Assembly: GCA_021323495.1 (NCBI GenBank) | Contig: JAJQJO010000055.1 | Location: forward strand, 1 to 12,507 | DNA length: 12,507 bases | DNA from: Cellvibrio sp. | Lineage (GTDB): Bacteria; Pseudomonadota; Gammaproteobacteria; Pseudomonadales; Cellvibrionaceae | Direction of reading: 5' to 3' | Shown here: one piece after another, positions 7,593 to 12,507 of the stretch | How the letters are laid out: each line of letters starts with the position of its first letter | How positions within the stretch are numbered: position 1 is the stretch's first letter | The notes under the pieces: generated by a model | The model's input: the letters and a program-made list of their open reading frames with translations, nothing else | Told to the model about the DNA's origin: nothing | Databases searched by the model: none | Position numbers and translations under genes: made by a program

Positions 7593-7622
7593 TTGCTTCC
7601 AGTTGGCCATTTGGCATACAAT
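7593..7622 (+). promoter_or_regulatory. Candidate sigma-70 promoter for rplU-rpmA
   Basis: TTGCTT at 7593-7598 and TACAAT at 7617-7622 are separated by 18 nt, a reasonable sigma-70 pair just after the esterase gene. It implies a leader of about 90 nt before rplU. No recognised leader-peptide or riboswitch structure was seen in that leader. Confidence 0.5.
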
Positions 7623-7720
7623 CCCCGCCCCTGAAAACCGGTATACGACGCTAGTCTCAAATGCCCAGGCATATCGCCAAGCTACTTCGTGTCGTCCAAG
7701 CGTTTATTGGAGCAATGTAA

Positions 7721-8038
7721 ATGAGTGCGTACGCAATTTTTGAAAGCGGTGGCAAGCAACATCGCGTAGTTGTGGGTGAAACCCTCAAACTCGAAAAAAT
7801 CGATTTCACCACCGGTGGCGTTGTTGAATTCAACAAAGTGTATCTGGTTGCTAACGGCGCAGACGTCAAGATTGGCGCTCCTGTTGTTGAAGGTGCAACG
7901 GTTACTGCTGAGGTGGTCGCCCATGGCCGTGCCGACAAAGTGAAGATCATCAAATTCCGTCGTCGTAAGCACCACATGAAGCGTCAAGGTCATCGTCAGT
8001 GGTTCACTGAAGTTAAAATCACTGCTATCAACGGTTAA
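7721..8038 (+). CDS. rplU: 50S ribosomal protein L21
   Basis: A 105-residue protein, close to the 103 residues of E. coli L21. It begins MSAYAIFESGGKQHRV, the standard L21 N-terminus, and has the basic KIIKFRRRKHHMKRQGHRQ segment (about residues 76-94) that contacts 23S rRNA, ending with the usual W-[FT]-E-VKI. GGAG lies 8 nt before the ATG. It is followed 16 nt later by rpmA, the conserved pairing of the L21-L27 operon, and transcription ends at the hairpin at 8374-8407. Confidence 0.98.
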   Translation: MSAYAIFESGGKQHRVVVGETLKLEKIDFTTGGVVEFNKVYLVANGADVKIGAPVVEGATVTAEVVAHGRADKVKIIKFRRRKHHMKRQGHRQWFTEVKITAING

Positions 8039-8054
8039 TTGAGGAGGCTAGAAA

Positions 8055-8315
8055 ATGGCTCACAAGAAAGGGGTAGGTAGTTCCCGTAACGGTCGCGATT
8101 CAGAAGCGAAACGCCTTGGTGTTAAAGCTTATGGCGGCGAACTGATTTCAGGCGGCAGCATTATTGTTCGTCAACGTGGTACTAAATTCCACGCTGGTGT
8201 AAACGTAGGTCTGGGTAAAGACCATACTCTGTTCGCGAAAGTGGACGGTACCGTTAAGTTCGAAATTAAAGGCGCTTTTGGCCGTCAATATGTAAGCATC
8301 ATTCCTGCTGCTTAA
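8055..8315 (+). CDS. rpmA: 50S ribosomal protein L27
   Basis: An 86-residue protein (E. coli L27 has 85). The N-terminus MAHKKGVGSSRNGRDSEAKR is the flexible tail that reaches the peptidyl-transferase centre and stabilises tRNA. The body RLGVK-YGGE...GSIIVRQRGTKFHAG..VG.GKDHTLFA is the family signature. A strong ribosome binding site, GAGGAGG, stands about 7 nt before the ATG. No N-terminal extension of the kind cleaved in Firmicutes is present. It is the second gene after rplU. Confidence 0.98.
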   Translation: MAHKKGVGSSRNGRDSEAKRLGVKAYGGELISGGSIIVRQRGTKFHAGVNVGLGKDHTLFAKVDGTVKFEIKGAFGRQYVSIIPAA

Positions 8316-8373
8316 TATTGCGCTAAAATTTAGCCAGGCTTGCTGCTTGCAGTGGGCAAAAATGAAGAACAAT

Positions 8374-8407
8374 AAAAAAGCCCTGTCGTCCCCGCCAGGG
8401 CTTTTTT
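8374..8407 (+). terminator. Rho-independent terminator after rpmA
   Basis: AAAAAAGCCCTG (8374-8385) pairs perfectly with CAGGGCTTTTTT (8396-8407) around a 10-nt loop. A GC core with a T-run makes a classic intrinsic terminator closing the rplU-rpmA transcript; the A-run would let it work on the other strand too. It separates the ribosomal genes from obgE. Confidence 0.9.
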
Positions 8408-8464
8408 ATATTCAGGTTTCGATTGTTTTTATTGTATTGAATTTTTATTCCTCTGGAGTGCGTT

Positions 8465-9667
8465 GTGAAATTTGTTGATGAAGCCCCAATTCATGTCGAA
8501 GCCGGTAATGGTGGCAACGGGTTCATGAGCTTCCGGCGGGAAAAGTTTATTTCCAAAGGCGGCCCCGATGGTGGTGATGGCGGCGATGGCGGCAGTGTCT
8601 ATCTGGTTGCCGACGAGAACCTGAACACCTTGATCGACTATCGTTTCGTGCCCAAATATCGCGCTGAAAATGGCCAGAAAGGTGGCAGTAAGGATTGTAC
8701 CGGCGCTAAAGGTGCTGATTTGTTTTTGCCCGTCCCGGTAGGCACTACGGTTATCGATATGGACACCGAAGAGGTATTTGGCGATTTAACCGAGCAGGGC
8801 CAAAAATTGAAAGTTGCCCAGGGCGGCTTCCACGGTTTGGGTAATACCCGCTTCAAGACCAGTACTAACCGCACCCCGCGTAAAACCTCACCGGGTACGG
8901 AAGGTGAAATGCGCAACCTCAAGCTCGAATTAAAAGTGTTAGCTGATGTGGGAATGCTCGGTTTGCCCAACGCGGGTAAATCCAGTTTTATCCGCGCAGT
9001 GAGTTCAGCAAAACCGAAGGTTGCTGATTATCCATTTACTACGCTCGTACCTAATCTGGGTGTAGTAAAAGTGCAGCAGCACCGCAGCTTTGTAATTGCT
9101 GATATTCCCGGTGTTATCGAAGGTGCGGCAGAAGGTGCTGGCCTCGGGGTGCGCTTCCTCAAGCATTTAACCCGCTGTCGTTATCTGATGCACATGGTGG
9201 ATATGGCTCCGGTGGATGATTCCAATCCCGCCGAGAGCGTGCGTATTATCGCCAATGAATTGCAAAAATTCAGCCCGACCCTTGCTACCCGCGAGCGCTG
9301 GTTGCTACTCAATAAAATTGATTTACTGCCGCCCGATGAAGTGGAAACGCGTTGCCAGGCAGTGATTGATGAGCTGAACTGGACTGGTCCTGTCTATCGC
9401 ATTTCTGCGCTCAATCGGGAAGGCACTGTACCGCTGACAGGCAAGTTGATGGACAGCCTGGAAGCTGTTTGGGAAGAGGAAAAAACCAATCCTGAAGCAC
9501 GCGAGCGCGAGGCTGAATTGCAAAATCAAATGGCGCAGGAAGCACGTGATCGCATTGAAGAATTGCGTGAAATTGAGCGCGAAGCGCGCCGTGCACGCGG
9601 CGATGTTGAAGACGATAATTTCAACGAAGATGATTACGATGTTGAAGTTATTTATGTGGGTCACTAA
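8465..9667 (+). CDS. obgE: Obg-family GTPase ObgE/CgtA
   Basis: A 400-residue essential GTPase involved in late 50S ribosome assembly and stress responses. The N-terminal glycine-rich Obg fold (1-159) includes GGPDGGDGGDGG (32-43). The GTPase domain has G1 GLPNAGKS (166-173), the switch I Thr pair at 192-193, G3 DIPG (213-216), G4 NKID (283-286) and G5 SAL (314-316). The C-terminus is a charged helix of Glu/Arg repeats ending in a very acidic tail (about 380-396), a variable part of the family. The start is GTG at 8465 with TGGAG 6 nt upstream. It lies 57 nt after the rpmA terminator in an AT-rich stretch, so a separate promoter is likely, though no clear -35/-10 pair stands out. The rplU-rpmA-obgE order is widely conserved. 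Confidence 0.97.
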   Translation: MKFVDEAPIHVEAGNGGNGFMSFRREKFISKGGPDGGDGGDGGSVYLVADENLNTLIDYRFVPKYRAENGQKGGSKDCTGAKGADLFLPVPVGTTVIDMDTEEVFGDLTEQGQKLKVAQGGFHGLGNTRFKTSTNRTPRKTSPGTEGEMRNLKLELKVLADVGMLGLPNAGKSSFIRAVSSAKPKVADYPFTTLVPNLGVVKVQQHRSFVIADIPGVIEGAAEGAGLGVRFLKHLTRCRYLMHMVDMAPVDDSNPAESVRIIANELQKFSPTLATRERWLLLNKIDLLPPDEVETRCQAVIDELNWTGPVYRISALNREGTVPLTGKLMDSLEAVWEEEKTNPEAREREAELQNQMAQEARDRIEELREIEREARRARGDVEDDNFNEDDYDVEVIYVGH

Positions 9668-9736
9668 TCAATGTTGGCTCAACCGGATTTAAGGGCATCG
9701 CGGTGATTAGCGCCAGCCGTAAAATAGTGTAACCTC

Positions 9737-9762
9737 ACGCCCGGGTCCATTCCGGGCGTTTT
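9737..9762 (+). terminator. Rho-independent terminator after obgE
   Basis: ACGCCCGG (9737-9744) pairs with CCGGGCGT (9752-9759) around a 7-nt loop, followed by TTTT. This is a short but GC-rich intrinsic terminator 70 nt after the obgE stop, which makes proB a separate transcription unit. Confidence 0.8.
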
Positions 9763-9859
9763 GCATTAAGAGGCGGGAGATATGTATTAAGGCCTGCCGT
9801 ATTGATAATGCGATTCCTATAAAAAATTTCACTTATTTATTCTTGAGCGCATCTGATTC

Positions 9860-10984
9860 ATGAGCAAAAGAAACATCATTCCCCAAACCAAACGCTGGGT
9901 AGTTAAAATTGGCAGTGCACTCCTGACCAATGATGGTAAAGGCCTGGATGCGGTTGCGATTGCCGGTTGGGTTAAACAGATGGCTGAATTGCGCCTGCGC
10001 GGAATTGAGCTGGTTTTGGTCTCTTCCGGTGCAGTTGCCGCAGGCATGCGTCGCCTGGGTTGGGCCGCGCGACCGACTGAAATCCACCAATTGCAAGCTG
10101 CGGCTGCCGTCGGCCAGATGAGTTTGATCCAAACCTATGAAGTGGAGTTTCAGCGCTACGGTTTACTTACCGCGCAAGTGCTACTGGATCATGATGATTT
10201 ATCGTCACGCCAACGCTATTTAAATGCGCGCTCTACGCTGAAAACACTTATTGGTTTTAATGTGGTGCCGGTCATTAATGAGAATGACACTGTCACCACC
10301 GAGGAGATCCGTTTTGGCGATAACGACACCCTTGGGGCACTTGTTGCAAATTTATTGGAAGCCGATTTGCTCGTGATCCTCACTGACCAAAAAGGTATGT
10401 ACGACAGTGATCCGCGCTCCAATCCCAATGCGCAGTTGCTCAGCGAAATTGCAGCCGACGATACCCGTCTTGAACAGATGGCGGGAGGAACCGGCGGTGC
10501 ATTAGGGCGTGGCGGCATGATTACCAAAGTGCGTGCCGCACGTGTTGCTGCGCGTTCCGGTGCGGATACAGTGATTGTTGGGGGGCGCATCGAAAATGCC
10601 TTGTTGCGTATTGCCGCTGGCGAAAATCTCGGCACTTTTTTGTGGGCGGAACAACAACCGCAAGCCGCACGCAAGCGCTGGATCTCCGGGCAGTTGCAAA
10701 CCCGGGGTACCATTGTGTTGGACGACGGTGCCGCGCGCGTAGTGCGCGAACAGGGCAAAAGTATTTTACCGGTGGGCGTAAAAGAAGCACGCGGTGATTT
10801 CACCCGCGGCGATATGGTGATCTGCGAAGATTTAAACGGTAAAGAAATTGCGCGTGGTTTGATTAATTACCATGCTGATGAAGCGCGAAAAATTATTGGT
10901 AAGCCCAGCAGCCAAATTTTCGATATCCTGGGTTATCAGGATGATAACGAATTAATTCATCGCGATAATCTGGTATTGAGTTAA
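9860..10984 (+). CDS. proB: Glutamate 5-kinase
   Basis: A 374-residue enzyme (E. coli ProB has 367) that phosphorylates glutamate to glutamyl 5-phosphate, the first and feedback-inhibited step of proline synthesis in the cytoplasm. The amino-acid-kinase domain (about 8-260) shows VVKIGSALLT (14-23), SSGAVAAGM (55-63), VINENDTV, GDNDTLGA and the LTDQKGMYDSDP loop. A PUA domain occupies roughly the last 95 residues (RGTIVLDDGAARVV...GDMVICEDLNG). The ATG at 9860 has no good ribosome binding site; the nearest GAG is 12 nt away, but the family alignment around MSKR...KRWVVKIG supports this start. It follows obgE, as in Pseudomonas, across a terminator, and ends at the hairpin at 11020-11050. Confidence 0.96.
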   Translation: MSKRNIIPQTKRWVVKIGSALLTNDGKGLDAVAIAGWVKQMAELRLRGIELVLVSSGAVAAGMRRLGWAARPTEIHQLQAAAAVGQMSLIQTYEVEFQRYGLLTAQVLLDHDDLSSRQRYLNARSTLKTLIGFNVVPVINENDTVTTEEIRFGDNDTLGALVANLLEADLLVILTDQKGMYDSDPRSNPNAQLLSEIAADDTRLEQMAGGTGGALGRGGMITKVRAARVAARSGADTVIVGGRIENALLRIAAGENLGTFLWAEQQPQAARKRWISGQLQTRGTIVLDDGAARVVREQGKSILPVGVKEARGDFTRGDMVICEDLNGKEIARGLINYHADEARKIIGKPSSQIFDILGYQDDNELIHRDNLVLS

Positions 10985-11019
10985 TTGTCGTGCTATTTAA
11001 TTCTCGCCGTTAGTGGTTA

Positions 11020-11050
11020 AAAAAGCCCGCGTAAAAAACGCGGGCTTTTT
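11020..11050. terminator. Bidirectional terminator between proB and the PEP-CTERM gene
   Basis: AAAAAGCCCGCG (11020-11031) and CGCGGGCTTTTT (11039-11050) form a perfect 12-bp stem with a 7-nt A-rich loop. T-runs occur on both strands, so it can end proB (plus) and the convergent cohesin-like gene (minus, stop at 11060-11062). Confidence 0.9.
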
Positions 11051-11059
11051 ATTACCACA

Positions 11060-11668
11060 TTATTTTTTCGGTTGCGACATTTTTGCCCGCAGCACGGTAA
11101 TTGCTACTAAGCCCAGCAATAATAACAACAAGCTGGATGGTTCGGGTACTGAAACACCACGAATGTCTATTGCGGTACTATTGATAGTATCGATCAACAC
11201 ATCATTGCCGTAAGCATCACCAACGGCATTGGTTGTCAGAGAAAAAGTTCCGCTGCCAATTGCTGCCGCGTTTAACGAGACACTGAATAATGTAAATTCA
11301 TCCTTTTGCAGTAATTCCAGATCCACCGCGCTATCAACGGATAATTCGGATATACGCAACCAACTCCATCCGCTAGTACTCTCCTGCAGGCTGCCAAAAT
11401 TGCTCAGGTCCAGTTGATTGCCCAATATTGCATCGCCCCACACAATGCTGCTGAAACTAAACAGGCTTGAATCGTAATTGAAGTTGACATCGTAGTCGCC
11501 GAGCGATGGTGCACTGGCGTCATTCAAACCGCTGATGCGCACTTGCACTTCGATATTGTTGCCGATGTTAACGGCAGATTGATTGGCAATCAGGTCGATG
11601 CTGATTGCATTGGCACTAAATGAAAAGCACGTACCTAACATCAGCAAAGCGGTGAATAACTTTTTCAT
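11060..11668 (-). CDS. Cohesin-like domain protein with PEP-CTERM sorting signal
   Basis: A 202-residue exported protein. The signal peptide is MKKLFTALLMLGTCFSFSANA. Residues about 24-170 look like a cohesin-type beta-sandwich: VNIGNNIEVQVRISGLND, then GDYDVNFNYDSSLFSF, the place where cohesins carry GF-FTL-YDP-VL, then a late FTLFSVSLNA strand and SGTFSLT. The C-terminus is a textbook PEP-CTERM signal: VPEPSS at 174-179, a Leu-rich transmembrane segment, then basic RAKMSQPKK. In such proteins an exosortase processes this tail during surface sorting; no exosortase gene is in the window. AGGA lies 6 nt before the ATG. It lies 44 nt downstream of a nuclease gene with a dockerin-like tail on the same strand, suggesting they work together. 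The PEP-CTERM call is firm; cohesin is by pattern and the partner is inferred. Confidence 0.88.
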   Translation of the reverse strand: MKKLFTALLMLGTCFSFSANAISIDLIANQSAVNIGNNIEVQVRISGLNDASAPSLGDYDVNFNYDSSLFSFSSIVWGDAILGNQLDLSNFGSLQESTSGWSWLRISELSVDSAVDLELLQKDEFTLFSVSLNAAAIGSGTFSLTTNAVGDAYGNDVLIDTINSTAIDIRGVSVPEPSSLLLLLLGLVAITVLRAKMSQPKK

Positions 11669-11690
11669 AATAAATCCTGGTGAAATAAAT

Positions 11691-11712
11691 GGCCTCTATA
11701 GGACCGGAGGCC
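11691..11712 (-). other. Intercistronic hairpin between nuclease and cohesin-like gene
   Basis: GGCCTC (11691-11696) and GAGGCC (11707-11712) form a 6-bp GC-rich stem with a 10-nt loop, starting directly after the nuclease stop codon (11713-11715). No T-run follows on the minus strand, so it may only slow or trim the transcript and adjust the ratio of the two proteins. Short enough to be chance. Confidence 0.35.
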
Positions 11713-12507
11713 TTAATTGGTGGCGCAGCCGGGACGAGTGCATTGCAGCGTGAGCGCGCGGGCGTCATTGGTGTTAATAATTCCGTCGCCATTGATATCG
11801 CGTTGGTCGAGGGATGTTGGTGTAACGCCGCGCGCGTTGGTAATAATTTGCAAATCACTTTTATCGACATCGCCGTCACCATCCAAATCGATAATTAATT
11901 TGAGCGAAATTACCAGGGGGTCATGGTCGGATGAGCGATAGGCGTCGGTGTTATAGAAATTGGTTATTTGCGCTGCTGATTTAAATTCAGTGTTGTAATC
12001 CAGGCTGATTGGTTCGTCGGCATTGATATGCCAATCGGCTGCATTTAATACCTGCGGCGTTAATGAGTTGGTTGCAAGGCCGTGATCGAGATAACCTGCC
12101 TGGCCATCAAATACATAGGAGTAAGCACCGTTGCCGGAAAATTGATGAATCAAATCTATGTAGCCTGCGTTATTAATAGTAGTAATAGGGTCTTCTTTGG
12201 CGTAAGCATTTAAATCGCCAATGATTAAATAATCCTTGTCGATGACACCGGTTGGATTGGTATTAAGCCAGCTCACCAACGCATGGGCTGCGTGCGTGCG
12301 GGTAATGTTGCAATTGCCCTGACCATCACCGGTGTCCATATCGCCTACATCATTGCAATCCGAGCCTTTGGATTTCAGGTGATTCACCGCTACAGTCACT
12401 ACTGCGCGATTGCTATTGACGCGAAAACTTTGCGCTAGTGCCGGGCGATTTTTAGTGTCGATAAACAAAGGTTCAACGGACGAATCGAGGATCGCGGTTT
12501 CGCCAAT
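11713..12507 (-). CDS. ExeM/NucH-type extracellular endonuclease with C-terminal dockerin-like domain, N-terminus outside window
   Basis: 264 codons are visible, open to the right edge, so the start and N-terminal domains are missing. The visible part is the C-terminal half of an endonuclease/exonuclease/phosphatase (EEP) domain of the ExeM extracellular nuclease group: VAVNHLKSKGSDCND, DGQGNCNITRTHAAHALVSWL, LIIGDLNAYAKEDPI (metal and catalytic Asp/Asn), YSYVFDGQAGYLDHGLA, WHINADEP and SSDHDPL (catalytic Asp-His). The enzyme should cleave DNA or RNA outside the cell. After it come two EF-hand-like calcium loops typical of type I dockerins, DLDGDGDVDKSDL and DINGDGIINTNDA, separated by about 20 residues, and a tail LQCTRPGCATN with a possible disulfide. 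ExeM relatives often end instead in a GlyGly-CTERM anchor. The gene is followed 44 nt later by a cohesin-like PEP-CTERM gene. Confidence 0.9.
   Translation of the reverse strand: MGETAILDSSVEPLFIDTKNRPALAQSFRVNSNRAVVTVAVNHLKSKGSDCNDVGDMDTGDGQGNCNITRTHAAHALVSWLNTNPTGVIDKDYLIIGDLNAYAKEDPITTINNAGYIDLIHQFSGNGAYSYVFDGQAGYLDHGLATNSLTPQVLNAADWHINADEPISLDYNTEFKSAAQITNFYNTDAYRSSDHDPLVISLKLIIDLDGDGDVDKSDLQIITNARGVTPTSLDQRDINGDGIINTNDARALTLQCTRPGCATN

Noticed and set aside
7623..7720. A regulatory RNA leader before rplU
   Set aside because: The known L21 leader RNA belongs to Firmicutes, and I see no stable stem here beyond short chance pairings.
10216..10803. A 195-codon minus-strand frame inside proB
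   Set aside because: It is wholly antisense to a well-conserved gene and rich in Arg, Ser and Pro, as expected from reversed coding sequence.

Overview
The window looks like chromosomal DNA of a plant-polysaccharide-degrading gammaproteobacterium, most likely Cellvibrio or a close relative. The basis is the housekeeping gene order (leuS-lptE-holA and rplU-rpmA-obgE-proB, both typical of Pseudomonas and Cellvibrio relatives), the secreted esterases around it (including a lipoprotein resembling CE2 acetyl-xylan esterases), and a PEP-CTERM protein. The genus is an inference; no marker in the window proves it.

Minus-strand block, 1-6064: leuS, lptE and holA are followed in the same direction by a secreted SGNH/GDSL esterase and a CE2-like lipoprotein esterase cut by the left edge. 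lptE and holA are 1 nt apart. The 128-nt gap between leuS and lptE holds a 97-bp mobile-repeat-like element with 32-bp imperfect terminal inverted repeats, each arm being a hairpin. A candidate leuS promoter lies in the divergent region near 6146-6151.

Plus-strand block, 6211-10984: first a small acidic protein with no cysteine that resembles the N-terminal part of the YbeL family, which also adjoins leuS in E. coli. Next is a secreted alpha/beta-hydrolase esterase with a GTG start whose ribosome binding site lies in a 10-bp inverted repeat. Then come rplU and rpmA with a promoter and a strong terminator, obgE with its terminator, and proB ending at a bidirectional terminator at 11020-11050.

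Minus-strand block, 11060-12507: a two-gene unit transcribed toward proB. The upstream gene, whose start is outside the window, is an ExeM-type extracellular endonuclease/phosphodiesterase that ends in a dockerin-like pair of calcium loops. The downstream gene, 44 nt away, is a secreted protein with a cohesin-like domain and a PEP-CTERM sorting signal. Together they suggest a one-enzyme, non-cellulosomal cohesin-dockerin pair in which a surface-sorted receptor holds a secreted nuclease. This is the most unusual thing in the window. The protein interaction is inferred from the domains and their adjacency and is not shown by the sequence.

No tRNA, rRNA, CRISPR array, phage gene or transposase gene was seen.
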